Source: Candidatus Zhuqueibacterota bacterium
GTDB taxonomy: Bacteria; Zhuqueibacterota; Zhuqueibacteria; Oceanimicrobiales; Oceanimicrobiaceae
Direction of reading: 5' to 3'
DNA: 10,207 nucleotides
Assembly (NCBI GenBank): GCA_011775825.1
Contig: JAABYK010000077.1
Span: 2,310-12,516 of the forward strand
Shown here: positions 1 through 6,497 of the stretch, piece after piece
Layout of the letters: every line of letters starts with the position of its first letter
Numbering within the stretch: position 1 is the first letter of the stretch
The notes under the pieces: model-generated
Database searches by the model: none
Seen by the model: the letters and a program-made list of their open reading frames with translations, nothing else
Told to the model about the DNA's origin: nothing
Program-made: the position numbers and the translations under genes

Positions 1-26
1 AGGAAAATAGAGTTTGGCAGCATCAA

Positions 27-42
27 TCCCGAAGCATCGGGA
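27..42. other. Perfect 6-bp stem-loop, TCCCGA-AGCA-TCGGGA
   Basis: TCCCGA (27-32) and TCGGGA (37-42) are exact inverted copies around a 4-base loop. No T-run follows on either strand, so it is not a textbook intrinsic terminator. It could be a terminator-like or mRNA 3'-end hairpin serving genes on either side, since it lies beyond the 3' end of the regulator gene. The rest of 1-93 shows no gene. Confidence 0.35.
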
Positions 43-93
43 CTGGCCTCCATCTTTCTGTCTTCTGAAAGCGTGTTACAGGATGATTTTGCT

Positions 94-117
94 AAAACGT
101 CAGAGACAATCTCCTGA
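94..117 (-). terminator. Possible weak intrinsic terminator of the sigma-54 regulator gene
   Basis: Read on the minus strand, just past the stop codon at 139-141, TCA-G-GAGA pairs with TCTC-TGA across a TTG loop. This gives seven pairs with one bulged base, followed by CGTTTT. The stem is short and not GC-rich and the T-run has only four bases, so termination activity is a guess based on position and shape. Confidence 0.28.
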
Positions 118-138
118 GATAATTGGCCAATGAGTTTT

Positions 139-1680
139 CTAATCCAGTCCGTAGCGTTCGATTTTGTTGAGCAGCCCACGCCGGCTTAGCCCAAGACTTT
201 CGGCAGCCTTTGTACGATTTCCCGAGTGTTTTTTCAGAGCCTCTGCAACCATGTTTCGCTCAAGCTCTTTTACAGCCTCGGTCAGGGGCACGTTCTGCCA
301 ATTCATTGCACCGCTGAGAGGAGCGGAAGGTCGACGCAACTCCTCCGGCAACAAATCGACATCCACAACGGTTTTATCGGGTTCGGCGAGGACCACACAC
401 CGTTCGACGGTGTTTTCCAGTTCTCGGACATTTCCGGGCCAGTCATATTGCTTCAACCGCTCCACCGCCTCATTTGTAAAGCCTCTCAGCCGTTTATCCT
501 GAGCTTTGGTATAATCGTTTAAAAAGTGGTGGGCTAAAATCGGGATATCTTCCGCACGCTCCCGGAGAGGGGGCAGGTTTACCGTTACGACTTTGAGACG
601 AAAAAACAAATCTTCCCGAAATGAGCCTTGATTGACGGTTTCTGACAGATCTCGGCTCGTTGCGCAGATCAGGCGGACATTGACCGGGACGGTTTTTGTG
701 CTTCCTACAGGACGAATCTCGCCTTCTTGAATCACCCGCAGCAATTTTGCCTGCAGCGATGAACTGGTATTGTTGATTTCATCGAGAAACAACGTGCCGC
801 CATCCGCCACATGAAACAATCCCTTCTTGCTGTCCGTTGCACCCGTGAACGCTCCCTTCACATGACCGAACAACTCACTTTCCAGAAGATTTTCGGGCAG
901 CGCCCCGCAGTCGATGGCCACAAAACGCTTGTTTTTCCTCGGTCCGTTGTAGTGGATGGCCCGGGCGATGAGCTCCTTGCCGGTTCCGCTTTCACCCTCA
1001 ATAAGCACACGGGCATCCGTGGGAATCACTTTTTCCAACAGTTGAAAGACTTTTTCCATCGCGGGACTTCGGCCGATGATTTCGTCATAACTGTATTTCC
1101 GAGCAACTTCTTTTTTGAGGTAGCGATTTTCCTCTTTCAGTTGGTGCATGAGGCGAGCATTTTCCAAAACCGGGGCACATTGCGAAGCGATAATGTTCAC
1201 AAGCCGCAAATCATTCTCTGTGAACGCCTCCTCATCATTGTTGTTATGTAAAATCAATACGCCGATGATCTCGCCACGGGTTTGAATAGGCACAGCCAGC
1301 ACGGACTTAATTGGCAATCCCAATAATTGCAATCCTTTGAAGCGCGTGTCTTGTAAAATATTATTTTCAAAAAGGGATTCCTGATTTTTCAGCACCCACC
1401 CGGCGATCATCATGCACATTTTTTGAACCAGCGATTCATTGGTTTTGGTTCCGTGGCGTACCAGTGTGGTAAATCGTTCCTCCGTATTATCTTTTGAAAG
1501 CAAGATCGAACCGTGCCGCGCATGAGTGAGTATGGTGGCTTCGTTAAGAATCGTGTTTATGATGTTCTCCAGGTCGGTTGCCGAGGAAATCGCGAGCGCC
1601 AATTTATGCAGAGATTGCAACTCACGAATGGATTCGTCGAGTCTTTCCCTGTTGCTGTTGTTTGGGGTGCTTTTCGCCAT
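139..1680 (-). CDS. Sigma-54-dependent transcriptional activator (GAF-AAA+-Fis HTH)
   Basis: This 513-residue protein is an enhancer-binding activator that hydrolyses ATP to open promoters held by sigma-54 RNA polymerase. Visible parts, in order: a GAF sensor domain at about 37-173, a short helical linker at about 173-193, the AAA+ core at about 200-435, and a Fis-type helix-turn-helix at about 475-510 (NRTKAAESLGLSRRGLLNKI). The core has Walker A GESGTGKE (229-236), the sigma-54 contact loop GAFTGA (276-281), Walker B GGTLFLDE (294-301) and the WPGNVREL sensor II motif (414-421), so it should be fully active. There is no receiver domain or phosphorylatable aspartate module; control is expected through ligand or redox sensing by the GAF domain. 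The ligand is unknown. The ATG at 1680 gives a natural N-terminus but has only a weak Shine-Dalgarno. The gene is divergent from the barrel/ATPase genes, and a -24/-12 promoter lies between them, making those genes its most likely target. Confidence 0.95.
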   Translation of the reverse strand: MAKSTPNNSNRERLDESIRELQSLHKLALAISSATDLENIINTILNEATILTHARHGSILLSKDNTEERFTTLVRHGTKTNESLVQKMCMMIAGWVLKNQESLFENNILQDTRFKGLQLLGLPIKSVLAVPIQTRGEIIGVLILHNNNDEEAFTENDLRLVNIIASQCAPVLENARLMHQLKEENRYLKKEVARKYSYDEIIGRSPAMEKVFQLLEKVIPTDARVLIEGESGTGKELIARAIHYNGPRKNKRFVAIDCGALPENLLESELFGHVKGAFTGATDSKKGLFHVADGGTLFLDEINNTSSSLQAKLLRVIQEGEIRPVGSTKTVPVNVRLICATSRDLSETVNQGSFREDLFFRLKVVTVNLPPLRERAEDIPILAHHFLNDYTKAQDKRLRGFTNEAVERLKQYDWPGNVRELENTVERCVVLAEPDKTVVDVDLLPEELRRPSAPLSGAMNWQNVPLTEAVKELERNMVAEALKKHSGNRTKAAESLGLSRRGLLNKIERYGLD

Positions 1681-1707
1681 CTGAATTCACACTCTTGGTT
1701 TTGCTTA

Positions 1708-1736
1708 AATGTAACGGTTATGCGAAGTTAAATCAA
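1708..1736 (-). promoter_or_regulatory. Candidate sigma-70-type promoter of the sigma-54 regulator
   Basis: On the minus strand, TTGATT (1736-1731) is followed after exactly 17 bases by TACATT (1713-1708), about 28 bases before the ATG at 1680. Each box matches four of six consensus bases. The perfect 9-bp palindrome TAACCGTTA (1720-1712) overlaps the -10 box and could be an operator, for example for autoregulation. Prediction only. Confidence 0.35.
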
Positions 1737-1910
1737 GAATAATTTTGGTTGAGAGAAACGCCTCTTTCTTTTTTAGTGCTTTCGAGTGTTTCGATTGTCT
1801 GTCTTTACTACTGTTGTGCTTAAAAGCGATTAAATACCCTGATATTTCTGGACATGAACTTGCGCATAGTTGTACACACAAGGGCGGATCGCTTTGGCCG
1901 CAATCCCTTA

Positions 1911-1925
1911 TGGCATGAGGATTGC
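1911..1925 (+). promoter_or_regulatory. Sigma-54 (-24/-12) promoter reading toward the barrel/ATPase genes
   Basis: TGGCATG-AGGA-TTGC matches the sigma-54 consensus TGGCACG-N4-TTGC with a single mismatch (T for C) and correct spacing between the invariant GG and GC. The base after TTGC is G where A/T is preferred. Transcription would begin near 1937 and run rightward to the gene at 2171. Its position beside a gene for a sigma-54 activator strongly raises its credibility. Activator sites are expected some 80-150 bases upstream; the near-repeat at 1776-1794 lies in that range. Confidence 0.65.
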
Positions 1926-1948
1926 GTTTTCCACTTATGGCCTTTTTC

Positions 1949-1976
1949 TTGCATTTGTAAAACAATTCCTTACATT
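1949..1976 (+). promoter_or_regulatory. Weak sigma-70-like promoter candidate
   Basis: TTGCAT (1949-1954) and TACATT (1971-1976) are separated by 16 bases. It lies just downstream of the expected sigma-54 start site and could give basal transcription. The same TACATT hexamer appears at candidate -10 positions of two other genes in this window. Confidence 0.22.
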
Positions 1977-2102
1977 TAATTCATCATAGGTGGTTTGCGC
2001 AGTGCGGAGTTGAGGGAAAACATAATTGTCAGAACATATGGCATATGGAATGGAGGCTTATTCGGCTATTCCTCTATAACTGCCTTGCAGCTTAAGATTA
2101 AG

Positions 2103-2127
2103 AATTATTTTGACTCTAATTATTTTG
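2103..2127 (+). repeat. Two 10-bp direct repeats AATTATTTTG with a 15-bp period
   Basis: AATTATTTTG occurs at 2103-2112 and 2118-2127, separated by ACTCT, 44 bases before the barrel gene. A related AATAATTTTG lies at 1737-1746 on the other side of the region. It may be a protein-binding site or simple A+T-rich leader sequence. Confidence 0.5.
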
Positions 2128-2170
2128 TCTTTTTAGGTACTGAAACGTCCGGCTAGTCTGTGGAGGAAAA

Positions 2171-3598
2171 ATGGGAAAAGGAACTTCGTTATTTATCTTG
2201 AAAGTGTTGTTTTCCGGGTTTTGCTTTTTTCTACTTGGTGACACCGTTTACGCTCAACGTCCTCCCGTACCCACCATCAATATGAGCTATTTTCGTGTGG
2301 ATTTCCTTCAGCCCGGCGCGCGTCCGGCAGGGCTGGGAGGTGCGTTTATCGGAGCGGCGCAGGATGAAACGGCAGCCCCCGTCAATCCCGCCGGTTTGAC
2401 TTATTTAAACAGCGTGGGGGCCTCGCTGCATCAAAGACCTGCACGCCGGGAATATAAAGAGCCGCAGGGTTCACCACAAAATCCGAATAGGAGGAAAAAG
2501 TTCCATGCCAACAATTTTGATCAGGCCGCGGTGAGCGTGTTCTTGCCGTTGGAGATTTTCAAGCCGCTGCAGGATTCCTTTTTGGATAACATTACATTGG
2601 CGTTATTTCGTCAGGTGGTCTTCGATTCCCGGTTTACGTTTGAGACGCAGCAATTCTTGACGACCACGGACCCTCTCTCCGCTCGCCAGGTGCTCGGCGG
2701 ATTGGGCAATTTCCCCGGACGACGAGTGAATCTCGATTTAGAAATGGTGAGCGACGGCCTGTCTATCGCCTTTCCTCTGACCAGGCGGATCAGCATCGGA
2801 CTGACCGCAAAAACCTCGGTATTGAATTTCAAACTGAACGAACGTACGTTTCTGGATCCCGAGGCAACGGAGGGTTCTGTCCAAAGCGGCAACATCGCTG
2901 AGACCACATATTCCATCACCACAGTAGATGAGCGAAACACCGAACTCGCTTACAGCGCTGGTTTGATGGCCCAACTGATACGCGATAGACTTTTTGTGGG
3001 CGCCGTCTATCATTTTAATCCTACGTTCACCTTGAAAAGCGACATCTTTCTGCCGGAATATACTGTAGGCGACCAAACCTTTCCGGCCGAATCTCAGAGT
3101 AATATCAAGTTCGACCTTACTGTCCCGGACGTTTACGGATTTGGCATCTACTATATCGCCAGTCCGCGCATCCGTTTCACTGCTGATGTCGTTCGGGTTG
3201 AATACACGGATTTCCTGTCTGGCAACGATCTCAATTGGCCGGCCGATGATGTTTTTTCCAGCAGGACGCAGTCATTTCAGGATACGGGCGCGTCACCCGA
3301 TCTGACAATTGACGATGCTACAGAGCTCCATTTTGGGGTGGAAATCGTGTCAAACGTCCCCAAACTGGGATTGATACCGTTGCGATTTGGGTTGTCTACC
3401 ATTCCGGGTCACCGAATTTATTCTGCCGATCCCAATCCGGATATGAGACGGCTATTCCCTAAATCGGACGACCTGGTGAACTTTTCATTCGGATTGGGTT
3501 TTGTGCTCACCAGAAACATCAAATTTGACGGCAGCATTGTGCTTTCAGATGATGGATTTGAAGTCTTTGGGTCTATTTTGCTCACAGTCCCGCTTTAA
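2171..3598 (+). CDS. Outer-membrane beta-barrel protein, FadL/PorV-like
   Basis: The 475-residue product starts with a clear Sec signal peptide (hydrophobic stretch about 7-22, likely cut after VYA at 26-28). The mature N-terminus then has GARPAGLGGAF (49-59) and, shortly after, DETAAPVNPAGLTYL. This glycine-rich entry followed by an NPAGL turn is typical of the OmpP1/FadL and PorV/UPF0164 families of 14-stranded barrels, and the length is normal for them. The remainder shows alternating amphipathic strands and ends in a strand (FEVFGSILLTVPL) without the usual terminal aromatic residue. A strong ribosome site, GGAGG at 2162-2166, fixes the ATG. FadL proteins move hydrophobic substrates and PorV proteins serve secretion systems; no secretion partner is visible here, so the cargo is unknown. 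It is followed after 19 bp by the trans-membrane ATPase gene and is probably co-transcribed from the sigma-54 promoter. Confidence 0.85.
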   Translation: MGKGTSLFILKVLFSGFCFFLLGDTVYAQRPPVPTINMSYFRVDFLQPGARPAGLGGAFIGAAQDETAAPVNPAGLTYLNSVGASLHQRPARREYKEPQGSPQNPNRRKKFHANNFDQAAVSVFLPLEIFKPLQDSFLDNITLALFRQVVFDSRFTFETQQFLTTTDPLSARQVLGGLGNFPGRRVNLDLEMVSDGLSIAFPLTRRISIGLTAKTSVLNFKLNERTFLDPEATEGSVQSGNIAETTYSITTVDERNTELAYSAGLMAQLIRDRLFVGAVYHFNPTFTLKSDIFLPEYTVGDQTFPAESQSNIKFDLTVPDVYGFGIYYIASPRIRFTADVVRVEYTDFLSGNDLNWPADDVFSSRTQSFQDTGASPDLTIDDATELHFGVEIVSNVPKLGLIPLRFGLSTIPGHRIYSADPNPDMRRLFPKSDDLVNFSFGLGFVLTRNIKFDGSIVLSDDGFEVFGSILLTVPL

Positions 3599-3611
3599 GT
3601 GTAAAAACACT
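3598..3611 (+). other. Small stem-loop between barrel and ATPase genes
   Basis: AGTGT (3598-3602) pairs perfectly with ACACT (3607-3611) around AAAA, starting at the last base of the barrel stop codon and ending six bases before the ATPase ATG. It occupies the place where a ribosome site would be expected; none is seen. It may affect translational coupling, or be chance. Confidence 0.3.
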
Positions 3612-3617
3612 CGACCG

Positions 3618-5747
3618 ATGTTCAACTTTAATCAAAAGATAAACGGCCAATTGTTCGGACTGATTTGCTTCGCAGTGATGCTTTTGAGCACTTTATCTCC
3701 TCATCTCGAGCTTCTGGCCGATGAGTGGAACGAAACCTACGACAAAGGGAAGTTGGCTCTGCAGCGCGGCGAATGGGAGCAGGCTGTGCGGCATTTTCAA
3801 ACGGCCCTGAGTTTGAGAGACACGCCAAATGCACAAGCGACGACATCAAATCTCAAACTTGTGGAATACCTGCCGTACTACCACCTTGGTCAGGCCTATT
3901 TCTACCTGGGTGATTACGATCTGGCTTTGGAAAACTTTGAAAAGGCCAGGCACGCGGGAGCAGTCAATCAGACTGCCTACAAGAATTACCTGGCTAGGCT
4001 TAGCGAAATGTCCAGGCAAATGCAGCGGGCGAGTCAACAGCAGGGTGAGAAAGACGAGCTGGAGGCACAAATGGCCGCAGTGACAAATTCCATCGAGAGG
4101 GAAGAGTTTGGTCGAGCTCGAACTGTGTTGCGACAATTAAAAAACAAACATCCGGAAAATAAAACCATCGCCGCTCTCGAGCAAGCCTTAAAAAAGATCG
4201 AAGACAGAGCCGATTTTCAGCCAAGCCAGGCAAAAGCCGGAAGCGAATCCGAAGAGCGTTTTCGCAAAGGGTTGGATTATTTTCTGGTGGGTCAATACGA
4301 ACTGGCGCTGCAACAATTCAGAGCCGCTGAAAGATTGGACCCCGACTTTACCACCGCACAAGATTGGATCCGCAAGACGATTTCCGAAATGGAGCGGCTG
4401 CGTCTCGAATCCAACCAGCAAGATGAACCCAAAGTTGAAGTGACGGAGAAAATCATTCAGCAAACCTCGGCACCGGTTTTCGCAGTGAGTTCACCGAAAG
4501 GTCAAGTCACTGAGGTACGGTCGAGCGAATTCAACCTCACTGGAACAGTGGCAGATGACAAAGGGATTGATTATGTAGAAATCACCTTAAACGGTCAGCC
4601 TCTCCAAAATAGAGCAGGTGAACGGGTCATTTTGCAACCAAAGGATTCAACCGAAGCGAAGAATTTCTCTTTCTCCGCGGCGATCCCTTTGCGGAGGGGT
4701 GAAAATCAGATTGTGTTGACCGCCTTCGATGTGGACTCTACGATTCACAGAACCATCGAGCCGCGCAGAGTGATTCGGAAACCGCCCATCTACCAAACCA
4801 CCACATTCGGAGTTTCATTGGGCTCGATTGTGCTCCTGGGAGTAGGGGTGTTTTTCGCGGCCAGGGTGGTGAAATATCGCATTGCTATTGTGAATAAGTA
4901 CAATCCCTACATCGCCGGGTCGCCCATCCGAAACGAAGAGATGTTTTTCGGGCGTGAAAAGTTAATCAAGCGCATTTTGAACACCCTGCACAACAACAGT
5001 TTAATGGTTTATGGACCACGCCGTATCGGCAAAACCACACTCCAGCATCAACTCAAGCGTTGCCTGGAACAACTGCAGGATCCTGAGTTTGAATTCATTC
5101 CGGTCATGATCGACCTCCAGGGTACATCCGAGAAGCGTTTTTTTCAGACCCTGATGGAAGAAATCATCGAGGTTTGCAAGCCAAAATTGGATGGTCGGAC
5201 CTCCTTTCGATTCAATGACAAAAAAACAGATTATTCGGGTCGAGATTTTTCCAGAGACCTCAAGAAATTGTTGGAGATTTTAGGGCGGCAAACGGAGAAG
5301 AAATTGAAACTCGTGCTCCTCATGGATGAAGTGGATGAAATGAACAAATACAGCGAACAGGTGAACCAGAGGCTTCGCAGTGTGTTCATGAAAACGTTTG
5401 CGGAAAGCCTGGTGGCCGTGATGTCCGGTGCTTATCTCAAGAAAACCTGGGAAAGTGAGGGCAGCCCCTGGTATAACTTCTTCGAAGAAATCGAGGTCCC
5501 GCCCTTTGAACGAGAAGACGCTGAGAACTTGATTCGCAAGCCCGTGGCCGGAATTTTCAGTTACGATGACGAAGCCATCGATAAAATCATCGAATACAGC
5601 GAATGCAAACCTTACATCATTCAGAAGTTCTGCGTGAATGTCATCAACCGAATCATCGAACAGAAGCGGCGCAGGGTAACCCTTGAGGACGTGGAAGCGG
5701 TGAAGCCACAGGTCTTGAGCTCGACGGAGGTTCGATTTTCTGCTTGA
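3618..5747 (+). CDS. Membrane-spanning TPR/Ig-like sensor fused to a cytoplasmic STAND-like P-loop ATPase
   Basis: From the ATG at 3618 the product is 709 residues. Order: an N-terminal hydrophobic segment (about 11-28, signal peptide or anchor); TPR-like helical repeats (about 36-130 and 213-245, e.g. GQYELALQQFRAAERLDPDF) with a charged helical, possibly coiled-coil stretch between; an Ig-like beta-sandwich (about 285-385, including FNLTGTVADDKGIDYVEI and a GENQIVLTAFD edge); one transmembrane helix (about 396-416) followed by basic residues, so the C-terminus is inside; and an ATPase of about 428-700. The ATPase starts with the NPYIAGSP...FFGRE signature and has Walker A GPRRIGKTT (466-474), Walker B KLVLLMDE (564-571) and the KPYIIQKFC helix (664-672). 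It resembles archaeal-type AAA_ATPase_2/STAND modules. The open frame extends to 3501 inside the barrel gene, but that start gives no sensible N-terminus. The protein ends straight after the ATPase lid, without the winged helix of its paralogue at 6498-8408. Role inferred: transmits a periplasmic signal inward. Confidence 0.85.
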   Translation: MFNFNQKINGQLFGLICFAVMLLSTLSPHLELLADEWNETYDKGKLALQRGEWEQAVRHFQTALSLRDTPNAQATTSNLKLVEYLPYYHLGQAYFYLGDYDLALENFEKARHAGAVNQTAYKNYLARLSEMSRQMQRASQQQGEKDELEAQMAAVTNSIEREEFGRARTVLRQLKNKHPENKTIAALEQALKKIEDRADFQPSQAKAGSESEERFRKGLDYFLVGQYELALQQFRAAERLDPDFTTAQDWIRKTISEMERLRLESNQQDEPKVEVTEKIIQQTSAPVFAVSSPKGQVTEVRSSEFNLTGTVADDKGIDYVEITLNGQPLQNRAGERVILQPKDSTEAKNFSFSAAIPLRRGENQIVLTAFDVDSTIHRTIEPRRVIRKPPIYQTTTFGVSLGSIVLLGVGVFFAARVVKYRIAIVNKYNPYIAGSPIRNEEMFFGREKLIKRILNTLHNNSLMVYGPRRIGKTTLQHQLKRCLEQLQDPEFEFIPVMIDLQGTSEKRFFQTLMEEIIEVCKPKLDGRTSFRFNDKKTDYSGRDFSRDLKKLLEILGRQTEKKLKLVLLMDEVDEMNKYSEQVNQRLRSVFMKTFAESLVAVMSGAYLKKTWESEGSPWYNFFEEIEVPPFEREDAENLIRKPVAGIFSYDDEAIDKIIEYSECKPYIIQKFCVNVINRIIEQKRRRVTLEDVEAVKPQVLSSTEVRFSA

Positions 5748-5772
5748 CTTACATTTGCAAGATCGATATATT
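5744..5772 (+). promoter_or_regulatory. Sigma-70 promoter of the vapBC remnant
   Basis: TTGACT (5744-5749) overlaps the ATPase stop codon (5745-5747) and is followed after exactly 17 bases by TATATT (5767-5772). Each box matches five (or, for TATATT, at least four) consensus bases. Transcription would start near 5779, about 28 bases before the antitoxin ATG. VapBC complexes usually repress their own promoter. Confidence 0.6.
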
Positions 5773-5806
5773 TTTTGGAGTATAAATTTTCTTAGGATAA
5801 ATTGAT

Positions 5807-6013
5807 ATGGCAACTGTAACCGTATCGCCCAGATTTCAAGTTGTAATCCCAAAGCAAACTAGGGATAAGATGGAAATTAAAGTTGGTCAGCAGTTTCAGT
5901 TGATTCAATATGGCGATAGCATTGAGTTCATTCCTGTGAGAAAAATAAAAGAGATGAAGGGATTTCTAAAGGGTATCGACACCGGCGTTCAACGTGAAAG
6001 CAACAGGATATGA
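5807..6013 (+). CDS. vapB: AbrB/MazE-type antitoxin (VapB)
   Basis: This 68-residue protein has the swapped-hairpin AbrB/SpoVT fold signature over nearly its whole first half: VTVSPRFQVVIPKQTRDKM followed by VGQQFQLIQYGDSIEFIPV. Its basic, toxin-wrapping tail (GFLKGIDTGVQRESNRI) is typical of VapB partners of PIN toxins. It should bind operator DNA as a dimer and neutralise VapC. AGGA at 5794-5797 lies nine bases before the ATG. Its stop overlaps the ATG of the toxin gene (ATGA at 6010-6013), the classic coupled vapBC arrangement. The reading frame looks intact although the toxin is dead, so it may be an orphan antitoxin still able to bind DNA or to neutralise a related toxin elsewhere. The A+T-rich composition differs from the ATPase genes on either side and suggests separate acquisition. 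Confidence 0.85.
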   Translation: MATVTVSPRFQVVIPKQTRDKMEIKVGQQFQLIQYGDSIEFIPVRKIKEMKGFLKGIDTGVQRESNRI

Positions 6014-6396
6014 ATTAAGTAGATTCTTCAGGTTGGCTTGAATTACTTTGCTGACCGGTACGAATTCTGTTTTTTTTTCGAATGCCATTGAAGATAATGC
6101 AAAGGTAATCGTCTTCACAACATAAACATTTATGAAGTCTTTAAAAAAGACTTGAAGGAAAGAGACGAGAATTCTGCATTACAAGTAATTGCGGTCATGC
6201 AGCAAGGAGCAATTAAGGATGTTGATTTTAACATTTCGATACTGACAGCAAAATTAAGTCAAGACTATAAATTGCTATGGCTGACAGTCTCATTTTGGCA
6301 ACCACAAAACTTCGCAATGCCACTCTCTGGACTCAAGATTCGGATTTTAGAGATATCCCAGAGGTACAATATATAGAAAAAGAAGTAAGTTTTTAG
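6010..6396 (+). pseudogene. vapC: Inactivated PIN-domain toxin gene (vapC), four frameshifts and an early stop
   Basis: A PIN-domain ribonuclease of about 130 residues can be followed across three frames. ATG AAT TAA (6010-6018) has a stop at codon 3, then VDSSGWLE (6019-6042). An extra T at about 6043 leads into YFAD (6044-6055). A second extra base at about 6056-6062 leads into NSVFFSNAIEDNAKVIVFT (6063-6119). A lost base near 6119 leads into NINIYEVFKK... and AKLSQDYKL (ending 6274). A lost base at about 6275 leads into MADSLILATTKL...LWTQDSDFRDIPEV, ending at TAG 6394-6396. The expected acidic catalytic residues are still recognisable: D in VDSS, E in IYEVF, D in MADS and D in TQDSDF. The N-terminal overlap with vapB confirms identity. 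No single frame can give an active toxin. The piecewise reading is direct; the exact lesion bases are approximate. Confidence 0.85.
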
Positions 6397-6433
6397 ACCA
6401 AGTAATTTACGACCTGCCTGCCCACATTATCCC

Positions 6434-6462
6434 TTGCCTTCTTAAGCCATTTTAATTACATT
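6434..6462 (+). promoter_or_regulatory. Candidate promoter of the ATPase-kinase gene
   Basis: TTGCCT (6434-6439) and TACATT (6457-6462) are separated by exactly 17 bases and lie about 35 bases before the GTG start. The -10 hexamer is identical to that of the candidate regulator promoter at 1708-1713 on the minus strand. If real, the kinase can be expressed separately from the upstream genes. Confidence 0.35.
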
Positions 6463-6497
6463 AGAAATCAAAGAATTTTGCGAAGGAGTGTGTCCGT

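Larger units (their letters stand above)
1681..2170. other. 490-bp divergent control region without a convincing gene
   Basis: No credible protein is encoded here. A minus-strand 86-codon frame (1705-1965) has no recognisable domain or ribosome site. The region holds a candidate promoter for the regulator, a strong sigma-54 promoter match for the plus-strand genes, a sigma-70-like candidate, a TTGT-ACAC-ACAA dyad (1870-1881), a larger imperfect dyad AAGGGCGG...CCGCAATCCCTT (1880-1909), a GTGCTTTCGA/GTGTTTCGA near-repeat (1776-1794) and a 10-bp direct repeat near 2103-2127. If the sigma-54 promoter is used, the downstream mRNA has a leader of roughly 235 bases, long enough for post-transcriptional control. 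Confidence 0.7.

Noticed and set aside
811..1251. 146-codon plus-strand frame inside the regulator gene
   Set aside because: It is the complement of conserved GAF/AAA+ coding sequence and has no protein-like features.
1705..1965. Minus-strand 86-codon open frame in the divergent region
   Set aside because: No domain, no ribosome site, lysine/serine-rich low-information sequence, and it overlaps the predicted promoters.
3501..3617. Upstream extension of the membrane ATPase frame into the barrel gene
   Set aside because: The added 39 residues are the barrel gene read out of frame, have no homology-like character and would place the hydrophobic signal segment internally. ATG 3618 gives a proper N-terminus.
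5280..5852. 190-codon minus-strand frame opposite the ATPase gene
   Set aside because: It is an antisense shadow of a clearly coding plus-strand gene; no domain or start signal is seen.
6152..6376. 74-codon frame starting with TTG as a separate small gene
   Set aside because: Its first part is the middle of the broken vapC and its last part is out-of-frame sequence after the deletion near 6275.
6397..6497. Remnant of a lost winged-helix tail of the membrane ATPase after vapC
   Set aside because: Translation in all three plus frames shows stops and nothing resembling the expected segment.
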